Source of the DNA: Syntrophomonas sp. UBA1376 | GTDB lineage: Bacteria > Bacillota > Syntrophomonadia > Syntrophomonadales > Syntrophomonadaceae | Assembly (NCBI GenBank): GCA_002305535.1 | Contig: DBRE01000126.1 | Span: forward strand, 1-12,956 | Direction of reading: 5' to 3' | Length of the DNA stretch: 12,956 nucleotides | Part shown: one piece after another, positions 1 to 5,735 of the stretch | Layout of the letters: each line of letters begins with the position of its first letter | How positions within the stretch are numbered: position 1 is the first letter of the stretch | The notes under the pieces: generated by a model | Database searches by the model: none | The model's input: the letters and a program-made list of their open reading frames with translations, nothing else | What the model was told of the DNA's origin: nothing | Translations under genes and position numbers: made by a program

Positions 1-57
1 GTATCGCCAGTGGATGAGCCAGCAGACGATATAGTTCGCCAGGGTAAGTTTGTTTAG
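1..57 (+). CDS. Possible C-terminal end of a CDS entering from the left
   Basis: Frame 1 is open from the window edge for 18 codons to a TAG at 55-57 and would end ...DEPADDIVRQGKFV. It is followed 20 bp later by a large hairpin (78-142) with a short T run on the + strand, as expected downstream of a + strand gene. Eighteen open codons can easily occur by chance, so this is a weak call. No family can be assigned. Confidence 0.25.
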   Translation, partial: VSPVDEPADDIVRQGKFV

Positions 58-77
58 CTAAGTCAAGGGGTTGTTGA

Positions 78-142
78 GACACCAGAGGACGCTTTTGGTG
101 CGTCATTGCAAAAATGGCACACCAAAAGCGTCCTTTTGTGTC
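78..142 (+). terminator. Long hairpin between convergent genes, probable terminator
   Basis: Arms 78-100 and 120-142 pair over 23 positions. The inner 15 bp (86-100 with 120-134) are perfect. Next come G85-T135 (wobble), A84-T136 and a C83/T137 mismatch, then a perfect 5-bp outer helix (GACAC/GTGTC). The loop is 19 nt. The inner stem is followed by TTTT at 134-137, which suits termination on the + strand. The hairpin starts 4 nt beyond the stop of the minus-strand SRAP gene and may also stop or protect that transcript, although no U run follows on that strand. Confidence 0.6.
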
Positions 143-146
143 CTGA

Positions 147-818
147 TCAAATTGGATCTATCAAGGATGGACTATTTACGCGGGGATTGTTGACCAAGCT
201 TGATACGGGATAAAAATGAAGAGATGGGCAAGGGTGAAGTTTGTCCAAAAAGTCTTTGACTACTAGGGGCTCTACCGATCGGGGACCTCTTAACCAGTCA
301 CCTTCCTGATCGGGTGACAATATTAAAGGCATACGGTGGTGGATATGTGTGATCGAAGCAACTGGTGTGGTGGTCAAGATGCTGAAGGAATTAATAGTCA
401 TGCCTTCTGAATCGATCCATTCGTTCCAAATCCCGGCAAAACTAAAGAGATCATTCTGAGATGATACGATCCGCACGGGCTGTTTGCGTTCATCAATCTT
501 CAGCCATTCATAATAACCATCAGCAGGAATCAGGCATCTTCTCCTCAACAGTGAGCTCTTGAAGGCGGGCTTTTGGTCAACCGTTTCGATACGAGCATTG
601 ATTAGCTTGTTGCCGATAGACATTTCTTTAGACCAATGAGGTATAAGACCCCAGCGCATTAAAAGAAACCGCCTCTGCCCATTGGCTTCAATAATTACGG
701 GCAGATTCTGGGTGGGAGCAGCATTATAAGCAGGCTCAAAATCAAATTCAGGGCGTTCCGCGCCAAAACGCCAGGCGATCCCTTCGGCATCAACGGTTAT
801 GGTATAGCGACCGCACAT
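147..818 (-). CDS. SOS response-associated peptidase (SRAP/YedK/HMCES family), abasic-site DNA-protein crosslinker
   Basis: SRAP proteins bind abasic sites in single-stranded DNA and form a stable thiazolidine crosslink through the alpha-amino and thiol groups of Cys2, shielding the lesion. The 223-aa product has the usual family length. It starts MCGRYT, so Cys2 becomes N-terminal after Met removal. Other family residues are visible: N74 in NARIET, E104 in GYYEW, and H160 followed by RMP. The residue after H160 is another His, where many homologues have Asp. The WGLIPHW motif is at about 56-62. The ATG at 818 follows GAGGTG with a 7-nt spacer. The gene is single, divergent from the 923 orphan and ends at a hairpin. 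No LexA/DinR-like box was seen upstream, so SOS control is not supported. Family assignment is secure; activity is inferred from the conserved residues. Confidence 0.95.
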   Translation of the reverse strand: MCGRYTITVDAEGIAWRFGAERPEFDFEPAYNAAPTQNLPVIIEANGQRRFLLMRWGLIPHWSKEMSIGNKLINARIETVDQKPAFKSSLLRRRCLIPADGYYEWLKIDERKQPVRIVSSQNDLFSFAGIWNEWIDSEGMTINSFSILTTTPVASITHIHHRMPLILSPDQEGDWLRGPRSVEPLVVKDFLDKLHPCPSLHFYPVSSLVNNPRVNSPSLIDPI

Positions 819-842
819 TTAATTTCACCTCAAATTTTATTT

Positions 843-851
843 ATTGTAGCA
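843..851 (-). promoter_or_regulatory. Extended -10 promoter of the SRAP gene
   Basis: On the minus strand TGC precedes TACAAT (848 to 843), an extended -10 with five of six consensus bases, about 25 bp upstream of the ATG. No good -35 is present. A short inverted repeat, ATACC (851-855) / GGTAT (866-870), abuts it and could be an operator shared with the divergent promoter. Confidence 0.4.
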
Positions 852-856
852 TACCA

Positions 857-886
857 TTTACAAAAGGTATTAGGTAGAGATATGAA
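857..886 (+). promoter_or_regulatory. Probable sigma-A-type promoter of the 923 orphan
   Basis: TTTACA (857-862) and TATGAA (881-886) are separated by 18 bp. The predicted start near 893 gives a 30-nt leader before the GTG at 923. It overlaps the divergent SRAP promoter region and the ATACC/GGTAT inverted repeat, so the two genes could be regulated together. Confidence 0.4.
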
Positions 887-922
887 AGCCATACTACAAA
901 AAAGAACACAGGGGGACTAAGC

Positions 923-1129
923 GTGGAACAGAATGATCAAGTGGTCAATCTTTCACAGCCGGATGGACATGAGCGGTTCTGGGATATGAGAACTGGTGTG
1001 GAGATGAGTCGAGGGGAATTCATGCAGAAAATCGAGGCAGGAGATTATCCTGGCTATTATCTGATAGGCAAAAATGGGGGGGTCATCCCTAGTTCCAACC
1101 CAACTGGAGACCAAAATAAGTTGGATTAG
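923..1129 (+). CDS. Small hypothetical protein, 68 aa
   Basis: No family recognised. The GTG start follows GGGGGA (911-916) with a 6-nt spacer. The product is soluble and mixed-charge: a Gln/Asp-rich N-terminus, a DGHERFWDM segment, then a region like EFMQKIEAGDYPGYYLIGKNG (with Tyr/Gly pairs) and a polar tail. There is no membrane segment or signal peptide. It has its own likely promoter (857-886) and a terminator at 1241-1277, which supports a real monocistronic gene. It lies divergent from SRAP and convergent with hppA. The 110 bp after the stop contain no further supported gene. Confidence 0.65.
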   Translation: MEQNDQVVNLSQPDGHERFWDMRTGVEMSRGEFMQKIEAGDYPGYYLIGKNGGVIPSSNPTGDQNKLD

Positions 1130-1240
1130 TCTAGTCACCAGAACCAATGAGGTATTGAGAACAAATGGGTCCGTCCCAAAAGTTCGAAGAGAAATAATCT
1201 TGCCCCAGCTTCGGAGTATGAAAAGGATGTTAAATAGCCA

Positions 1241-1277
1241 AGCCCGTACCACTTTTTAATGATACGGGCTCGTTTTT
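1241..1277 (+). terminator. Rho-independent terminator of the 68-aa gene
   Basis: Perfect 8-bp stem AGCCCGTA (1241-1248) / TACGGGCT (1263-1270) with a 14-nt loop, followed by CGTTTTT (1271-1277). It lies between the convergent 68-aa gene and hppA. On the minus strand the hairpin is not followed by a T run, so any role for hppA is less clear. Confidence 0.75.
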
Positions 1278-1297
1278 AGGTCAGTTTCTTTTCAAGT

Positions 1298-3742
1298 CTA
1301 GTTTTCAGAAGACTTAATGCGCATTCCATAGAAGGAACGCCATACGAAGAACAGGGCTATCGCCAGGAAGATAATACCCACCGTGGGTGCTACCTCTCGG
1401 AAGGCTTCGGCAATGGCGATTTCCATAGCCAACATCCCGAAAAGGGTGGTAAACTTGATGATCGGATTCAAAGCTACTGACGAAGTATCCTTAAAGGGAT
1501 CACCGACAGTGTCACCAACGATGGTAGCATCATGCAAAGGAGTACCCTTTTCAGCAAGATCAACTTCCACAACTTTTTTAGCGTTGTCCCAGCAACCACC
1601 TGCATTAGCCATAAATACTGCCTGGAACAGACCGAAAACGGCGATGGAAACAAGATAAGATACAAATAAAGCCACTGGTGCATTATAACTGACCGGAGCC
1701 GCCAGGCATGCAAAGGCCAAAGCGAAAGAAAAGATGGCAATAAATATGTTGAACATTCCATTTTGAGCATACTGGGTGCAGATTTTAACCACTTCTTTGG
1801 ACTGTTCTATGGAAGCTTTCTGGCTGTTGTCATCCAGCCGTATATTATGCTTGATGTACTCCACAGCCCGATAAGCTCCGGTGGTAACTGCCTGGGTGGA
1901 TGCGCCGGTAAACCAATAGATCACCGCACCACCACACAGGAAGCCCAGTATGGTGTAGGGATTGAGCAGTGTGAGGATCTCTTCCGGATTGACTCCAAGC
2001 ACATTCTGAATAACCAGGATTAATGAAAAGATCATGGTGGTGGCACCTACCACAGCGGTTCCTATCAAAACCGGCTTGGCAGTTGCTTTGAAGGTGTTAC
2101 CAGCACCATCATTAGCTTCCAGGTAGTACTTGGCCTTATCAAAATCAGGTTTGAAGCCAAATTCCTTTTCAATCTTCTTGTCAATGCTGGGTATTTCCTC
2201 GATCAATGACAGTTCATAAATGGACTGAGCATTATCTGTAACCGGGCCATAGCTATCAACCGCAATAGTTACCGGTCCCATACCTAGCATTCCAAAGGCC
2301 ACCAGGCCAAAGGCGAAAATTGAAGGATACATCATAATGTCTATTAGACCGAAGCCACTGGCGTAGTAAGCCGAGAACATCAAGACAACGAACAGCATAC
2401 CGATCCAGAAGGCACTAAAATTACCAGCTACCAGTCCAGAGAGAATATTTAGTGAGGGGCCACCTTCGCGAGAGGCTTTAACCACTTCAGCCACATGGCT
2501 GGATTTTGGACTGGTGAAGATTTTGGTAAACTCAGGAATCAAAGCGGCTCCCAAGGTTCCTATGCTGATAATAGTAGCCAGTATAGCCCATAGACTGGTT
2601 AACTCATTAGTAATACCAGAGCCGGGGCCGAGGATATAATAGCTGACGGCAAAAGTCACCGCAATGGACAGCAGGGAGGTTATCCAAACTAAACTGGTCA
2701 AGGGCTGTTCAAAATCCAGGTCTTCTTTTCCGTCGAATCTGGCTTTGCTGACGGCGCCGTTGATGTAAAAGGCACCGATGGAGGTGATGACCATTAAAAC
2801 GCGCATTACAAATATCCAAGCCAGCAGAGCCATTTGTAAGGTAACATCCCCCACGGCCAAAACAATGAATGTAACCAGAGCTACACCGGTAACGCCATAG
2901 GTTTCGAAACCGTCTGCAGTAGGGCCTACACTGTCGCCAGCATTGTCTCCGGTACAGTCAGCAATAACACCGGGATTGCGGGGGTCGTCCTCTTTGATGC
3001 CAAAGACGATCTTCATTAAGTCAGAACCGATATCGGCTATTTTAGTGAAAATTCCTCCCGCGATACGCAGAGCACTGGCTCCCAGAGATTCACCAATGGC
3101 AAATCCTATGAAGCTAGCTCCGGCTAATTCGCGGGGCACGAACAGCAGAATGATCAGCATCATGATCAGTTCTACGCATACCAACAAGACACCGATGCTC
3201 ATACCAGCGTCCAAAGCTATATTCAATACCTTAAGAGGTTTCTTTTCCAGGCCCGCAAAAGCGGTGCGGCTGTTCGCCAGAGTATTCATGCGTATTCCGT
3301 ACCAGGCGACACTGTACGAGCCAAGTATACCTATAACAGTCCAGCCCAGTATTAATAGCACTCCACTAACAGGAGTTTTTTCCAAAAACCCAAAATAAAA
3401 GGCAATACACACGCCGATAAAGGCAAACAGTATCAACAGGAATTTACCTTGCTGAATCAAGTAAGTTTTACAGGTTTCGTAAATAGTATTTGCTACATCC
3501 AGCATGGACTCATGAGCGGGAAGCTTTTTGACTTTGATGAACTGATACAGACCAAACAGCATTCCCAGTATGCATACCATTATACCAATGATAAGCATAT
3601 TATTCTGCGACTGGTTCAGAGTAGGGATGATTAGATTTGCTTCACTGGCCCAGGCTGTGCTTGGTATGCCAAGTATAAGTGCTAAACTGAAAAGAGTACT
3701 GAATAGTATCTGGTTAACCTTTGTTTGGAGTCTAACTATCAT
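1298..3742 (-). CDS. hppA: Membrane-bound proton-translocating pyrophosphatase (HppA), divergent subfamily
   Basis: The enzyme hydrolyses cytoplasmic pyrophosphate and pumps ions across the membrane. The 814-aa length exceeds the usual 660-770. A signal-like start (hydrophobic 11-30, Ala-Trp-Ala at 30-32) is followed by about 16 membrane segments. Substrate/Mg residues visible are K234 and D237 (TKIAD), D241, E251-D252-D253 (EDDPRNP), D266/D270/D277, E280, D496, D503-N504, N549, D719 and K722-K723 (WDNAKK), and D744/D748/K751/D752 (GDTVGDPFKD). Several canonical motifs are altered. DVGADLVGKVE reads DIGSDLMKIVF, and GNTTKATTKG reads GNTFKATAKP, with K552 at the position that gives K+ independence. 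This resembles the divergent Na+-regulated H+-PPases reported from Chlorobium limicola and Cellulomonas fimi. The ATG follows a near-perfect extended Shine-Dalgarno (AGGAAGTGATC). H+ coupling is inferred. Confidence 0.97.
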   Translation of the reverse strand: MIVRLQTKVNQILFSTLFSLALILGIPSTAWASEANLIIPTLNQSQNNMLIIGIMVCILGMLFGLYQFIKVKKLPAHESMLDVANTIYETCKTYLIQQGKFLLILFAFIGVCIAFYFGFLEKTPVSGVLLILGWTVIGILGSYSVAWYGIRMNTLANSRTAFAGLEKKPLKVLNIALDAGMSIGVLLVCVELIMMLIILLFVPRELAGASFIGFAIGESLGASALRIAGGIFTKIADIGSDLMKIVFGIKEDDPRNPGVIADCTGDNAGDSVGPTADGFETYGVTGVALVTFIVLAVGDVTLQMALLAWIFVMRVLMVITSIGAFYINGAVSKARFDGKEDLDFEQPLTSLVWITSLLSIAVTFAVSYYILGPGSGITNELTSLWAILATIISIGTLGAALIPEFTKIFTSPKSSHVAEVVKASREGGPSLNILSGLVAGNFSAFWIGMLFVVLMFSAYYASGFGLIDIMMYPSIFAFGLVAFGMLGMGPVTIAVDSYGPVTDNAQSIYELSLIEEIPSIDKKIEKEFGFKPDFDKAKYYLEANDGAGNTFKATAKPVLIGTAVVGATTMIFSLILVIQNVLGVNPEEILTLLNPYTILGFLCGGAVIYWFTGASTQAVTTGAYRAVEYIKHNIRLDDNSQKASIEQSKEVVKICTQYAQNGMFNIFIAIFSFALAFACLAAPVSYNAPVALFVSYLVSIAVFGLFQAVFMANAGGCWDNAKKVVEVDLAEKGTPLHDATIVGDTVGDPFKDTSSVALNPIIKFTTLFGMLAMEIAIAEAFREVAPTVGIIFLAIALFFVWRSFYGMRIKSSEN

Positions 3743-3817
3743 TAAGTTAGATCACTTCCTTCCACTATAATTCCATCCTCTTTGCCTCTCCCCCGGAGAG
3801 ATTGGTTAAAGTGGTCT

Positions 3818-3867
3818 TTAATAGACGTTGATGACTGATGGTAACCTCGTCAAATACTACCTCCTTT
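3818..3867 (-). promoter_or_regulatory. Strong Shine-Dalgarno and possible 11-codon leader ORF upstream of hppA
   Basis: On the minus strand AAAGGAGGT (3867-3859) is followed after a 6-nt spacer by TTG (3853) and an open frame of 11 codons (Met/Leu-TRLPSVINVY) ending at TAA (3820-3818). The Shine-Dalgarno is stronger than that of hppA itself and sits about 75-125 nt before the hppA ATG. Between them lies a 6-bp hairpin, CTCTCC/GGAGAG (3786-3800). It could be a leader peptide or ribosome standby site. A chance SD-like match is also possible. Confidence 0.3.
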
Positions 3868-3886
3868 CCAAGAATCGCAGACGATC

Positions 3887-3934
3887 CTTATAAACAAGAC
3901 CTGATGGCCGTTTTATGAATAAGGTACCAGGTCT
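3887..3934 (-). promoter_or_regulatory. Attenuator-like inverted repeat in the hppA upstream region
   Basis: AGACCTG (minus strand, 3934-3928) pairs with CAGGTCT (3903-3897) across 24 nt and is followed by TGTTTAT. The loop is long and the T tract interrupted, so this is a weak terminator or attenuator at best. A GCTGAGA string beside it recalls a thiamine-box word, but the rest of that riboswitch is absent. No convincing hppA promoter was found further upstream; TATAAC near 3965 (minus strand) has no matching -35. Confidence 0.2.
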
Positions 3935-4103
3935 CAGCGGGGGGAATTATTGAATGAGTTATAGAACTATACTAGTGGGGAAGCGGGAAAAAAGAAAACG
4001 GTAAAAAATCTTGTAAAGCACCCCCTTAAGGACAGATTTTGTTCGAAAGGGAAATTTTTAATAAACTCTTAAAAAAATGGCTTTTCTCGTCATAGGGCTT
4101 GAC

Positions 4104-4132
4104 TTGTGTGAAACAATATGCGAAGCTAAAAT
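4104..4132 (+). promoter_or_regulatory. Possible promoter of a candidate sRNA
   Basis: TTGTGT (4104-4109) and TAAAAT (4127-4132) are separated by 17 bp. The -10 matches five of six consensus bases and the -35 three of six. A nearby TTGACT (4099-4104) lacks a correctly spaced -10. Predicted start is near 4139. Confidence 0.35.
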
Positions 4133-4138
4133 GGCCGT

Positions 4139-4277
4139 AGGATTTCCAATAGCTGGTCTATTGGCATAGATAACGGAAAATTACTAGAAAACTGGTGTTG
4201 GTTGTTTTAATATTTTATTGAATCATATAAGGTGAGACGGGGCCAGGTTTTTTCTCAACGACCTGGTCTTTTCTATT
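4139..4277 (+). ncRNA. Candidate small RNA or attenuated leader of about 135-140 nt
   Basis: No open frame is supported here, yet the stretch has a plausible promoter, a perfect 7-bp hairpin CCAATAG (4146-4152) / CTATTGG (4158-4164) with loop CTGGT close to the predicted 5' end, an A/T-rich middle, and a strong intrinsic terminator (4241-4272). No upstream + strand gene exists for that terminator to serve; the nearest ends at 1129. It could be a free sRNA, or a leader whose terminator controls the 94-aa gene at 4364. I do not recognise a known RNA family. Confidence 0.35.
4241..4272 (+). terminator. Rho-independent terminator without an upstream protein gene
   Basis: GGCCAGGT (4241-4248) pairs with ACCTGGTC (4261-4268), seven Watson-Crick pairs plus one G-T wobble, with a 12-nt loop, followed by TTTT and CTATT (4269-4277). 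It lies 90 bp upstream of the 94-aa gene and ends the candidate RNA above. Confidence 0.75.
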
Positions 4278-4318
4278 ACCCGATCAGAGTTGACTGAAAA
4301 TTCCTGTAGTAAGTGAAA

Positions 4319-4327
4319 TGGTAGAAT
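4319..4327 (+). promoter_or_regulatory. Extended -10 promoter of the 94-aa gene
   Basis: TGG followed by TAGAAT (4322-4327) gives an extended -10 with five of six consensus bases. Transcription would start near 4334, 30 nt before the ATG and just upstream of the ribosome-binding site. An alternative is TTGACT (4290-4295) with TGAAAT after 18 bp. Either lies downstream of the 4241-4272 terminator, so the gene can be expressed independently of it. Confidence 0.45.
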
Positions 4328-4363
4328 AGTAAGTGTAGAGGGGATAACAAGGAGGGTGATAAC

Positions 4364-4648
4364 ATGAAGTTTTTGGGGATCGAAAATTTTCGTCTGACTG
4401 ATCGCAATAAGGCGAACGGTGATGCGGTTTTTGAAGTTGAAGGTGAGCCAGTCAAGGCCGATTTCATTTTCTATCTGCAAAGGGAAGACTGTCTCAGCAT
4501 CAGAATTGGGCGCCATGATACCCGATTAAGAACAGCTGAGCTAGAGGAATTCCTGAAAGAAAATCGCATGGCACTGCGTAAATTAGTAAAGCCGGAAGTG
4601 GAAAGGGTAAGGCGTGAAAACCGAGAGCGAATGAACATGCAATCTTAG
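4364..4648 (+). CDS. Hypothetical protein, 94 aa
   Basis: No family recognised. The ATG has an excellent ribosome-binding site, AAGGAGGGTGAT (4349-4360), 3 nt after the GTGAT end. Residues 1-60 alternate short hydrophobic and charged stretches (FLGIENFRL, AVFEVEG, ADFIFYL, CLSIRIG), suggesting a small beta-rich domain. Residues 57-92 form a strongly charged helix-like tail rich in Glu, Arg and Lys. There is one Cys (about 43) and no membrane segment. Its 3' end lies only 10 bp from the stop of the convergent 61-aa membrane protein, and no clear terminator separates them. Strong initiation signals make it a real gene; the function is unknown. Confidence 0.78.
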   Translation: MKFLGIENFRLTDRNKANGDAVFEVEGEPVKADFIFYLQREDCLSIRIGRHDTRLRTAELEEFLKENRMALRKLVKPEVERVRRENRERMNMQS

Positions 4649-4658
4649 AACAGATAAG

Positions 4659-4844
4659 CTATAAGACCCATGCTAATAACGCACCGACTAGAGCACCAGC
4701 TAGCGCAAATTTTACTAACAGACGCCAGTTTAGTGGCGCTTTAGCTACCACTGTTTTGAGTGCCTGGCTCCAGGGACTGAGACGAACACTGCGGATGCGG
4801 TGGTTTTCATCAATTGTTACTGTTTCACGAGTAGTATCTTTCAT
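4659..4844 (-). CDS. Small tail-anchored membrane protein, 61 aa
   Basis: No family recognised. The first 40 residues are polar (TTRETVTIDENHRIRSVRL), followed by one hydrophobic helix at about 42-61 (LLVKFALAGALVGALLAWVL) that reaches the C-terminus, so the protein is probably a single-pass tail anchor. The small-residue GxxxG-like spacing (G50, G54) could support helix packing. The ATG at 4844 follows AGAGGT with a 7-nt spacer. It is convergent with the 94-aa gene, a 10-bp gap apart. Its upstream region contains TATACT/TATATT elements, but no correctly spaced -35 was found. Confidence 0.7.
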   Translation of the reverse strand: MKDTTRETVTIDENHRIRSVRLSPWSQALKTVVAKAPLNWRLLVKFALAGALVGALLAWVL

Positions 4845-4962
4845 AGACTATACCTCTTATGGTTTCGTGCTATCTTCCTTATTCCCATCTAAATATAGTA
4901 TATCCTGAAATGGGGGGTAAGGGGAGGGGGTCAAAGACCCTTTATACAAGTTGTGGGCACCA

Positions 4963-4991
4963 TTGCAGGGCTATTTGGTTCATGCTATAAT
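4963..4991 (+). promoter_or_regulatory. Strong sigma-A-type promoter for the structured leader and 136-aa gene
   Basis: TTGCAG (4963-4968) and a perfect TATAAT (4986-4991) are separated by exactly 17 bp. TGC directly before the -10 gives an extended -10 as well. Predicted start is near 4998, leaving an unusually long leader of about 228 nt before the ATG at 5226. Just upstream on the + strand is a G-rich tract (4912-4930) ending in a small GGGTC/GACCC hairpin. Confidence 0.65.
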
Positions 4992-5000
4992 TGCATTCCA

Positions 5001-5058
5001 GTTGGTCTCCAGCGGCCTTACCTAAGGCATGGAAGAACTTTCATAGCCAAAGACCAAC
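5001..5058 (+). ncRNA. Candidate structured leader RNA with a three-way junction
   Basis: P1 is a perfect 8-bp helix GTTGGTCT (5001-5008) / AGACCAAC (5051-5058). It encloses two adjacent hairpins with no linker. P2 is GCCTT/AAGGC (5015-5019, 5024-5028) with loop ACCT. P3 is ATGGAA/TTTCAT (5029-5034, 5039-5044) with loop GAAC and one G-U pair. Junction strands are CCAGCG and AGCCAA. It begins a few bases after the predicted transcription start and is followed by about 165 nt before the gene, including hairpin AAGCTTG/CAA-C-GCTT (5174-5192) close to the Shine-Dalgarno. It matches no riboswitch consensus I know. A cis-regulatory role on the 136-aa gene is inference. Confidence 0.4.
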
Positions 5059-5077
5059 CCTGACAGGTGCAATCCCA

Positions 5078-5107
5078 TTGTATTTTCTCAGTTGCTTCAC
5101 ATATAAT
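5078..5107 (+). promoter_or_regulatory. Possible second, internal promoter in the leader
   Basis: TTGTAT (5078-5083) and a perfect TATAAT (5102-5107) are separated by 18 bp. The -35 is weak. Predicted start is near 5114, giving a shorter leader of about 110 nt that lacks the three-way junction. A GAGGGAG and GTG follow (5115-5138) but open only a 4-codon frame. Confidence 0.35.
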
Positions 5108-5225
5108 CAGATTAGAGGGAGTACAATTAACTGTGGAATTAACCTAGGGTTTTACTTATACCAGAAACAGATTAAGCTTGGTGGCAACGCTTGTGTTATG
5201 GTAAGCAGATGTGGAGGTGATCGTT

Positions 5226-5636
5226 ATGAAGAAAAGATGGAGCAAGGGAGAGCCGGTGAACTTATCCGACCTACTCAAAATAACACCGGTAGCCAATGAA
5301 ATCGTGCAACTCAGCGGAGAACTGGATATGAGTACCACTGACGTTATGTGGATCGTATCGCAGATAATAGATAACCAAGAAATCTATTATGATGATGAAA
5401 GCCTAATGGAAGGTGCAGACAGCGCTGATGATGAGATCGGTCTGGAAGAAGACTGGGATGACCTTGACCTGGAGCGTTTCGAGCAAGAAATGGATCGTGC
5501 CCAATACACTGTTAACGTTAAGATCAGCAGCAGCGGTCGCTTTCCAGAGATAGGTTTTAAGGCGGGCATCACTGAAAGAGAAGATATTACCTACTTTTTC
5601 GATATGGTTATGGAAATGCTAGACAAACTGGAATAA
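5226..5636 (+). CDS. Acidic hypothetical protein, 136 aa
   Basis: No family recognised. The frame is open from a GTG at 5211, but the ATG at 5226 (MKKRWSKGEP) is preferred. GGAGGTGAT (5213-5221) sits 8 nt from GGAGG to the ATG and overlaps the GTG. The N-terminus is basic. Residues 13-45 look helical (LSDLLKITPVANEIVQL, then a second helix ending in IVSQIID). Residues 51-85 are very acidic (many Asp/Glu, including EEDWDDLDLE). The C-terminal 45 residues contain beta-like VNVKISSSG and a closing helix FFDMVMEMLDKLE. There is no membrane segment or Cys. The gene has a long structured leader, a strong promoter and a clean terminator, so it is probably well expressed and regulated on its own. Confidence 0.85.
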   Translation: MKKRWSKGEPVNLSDLLKITPVANEIVQLSGELDMSTTDVMWIVSQIIDNQEIYYDDESLMEGADSADDEIGLEEDWDDLDLERFEQEMDRAQYTVNVKISSSGRFPEIGFKAGITEREDITYFFDMVMEMLDKLE

Positions 5637-5648
5637 GATCCACCCACT

Positions 5649-5680
5649 GGCCCGGGCTTAATATCCCGGGCCTTTTATTT
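5649..5680 (+). terminator. Rho-independent terminator of the 136-aa gene
   Basis: Perfect 8-bp GC stem GGCCCGGG (5649-5656) / CCCGGGCC (5665-5672), 8-nt loop, then TTTTATTT (5673-5680), 12 bp after the TAA stop. Confidence 0.92.
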
Positions 5681-5735
5681 GCTTTGTATTCTGGCCATAT
5701 TGGCTCGGCCAGTAAAATAGAGGAAGTGGAGTCAA

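Noticed and set aside
1074..1259. 61-codon + strand frame overlapping the 68-aa gene and its terminator
   Set aside because: No ribosome-binding site and it enters the terminator hairpin. A frameshift extension of the 68-aa protein is not supported by any recognisable continuity.
2943..3398. 151-codon + strand frame inside hppA
   Set aside because: Antisense shadow of a gene with clear family motifs.
3897..3945. Thiamine-box-like words (GCTGAGA and ACCTG) upstream of hppA on the minus strand
   Set aside because: The other conserved parts of a TPP riboswitch (GGGGTGC-type start, GATAATGCCAGCG-type end) are missing, the words are adjacent rather than properly spaced, and hppA is not a thiamine gene.
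4912..4930. G-rich tract (runs of 6, 4 and 5 G) as a possible G-quadruplex
   Set aside because: Only three G runs are separated by loops, so a standard three-tetrad intramolecular quadruplex is not formed. Recorded only as a compositional oddity.
5211..5225. GTG at 5211 as start of the acidic 136-aa protein
   Set aside because: The GTG lies inside the Shine-Dalgarno (GTGGAGGTGAT) that serves ATG 5226.
4991..5299. 102-codon + strand frame across the leader of the 136-aa gene
   Set aside because: No ribosome-binding site, start lies in the -10 region, composition is not protein-like, and it overlaps the much better supported gene in another frame.
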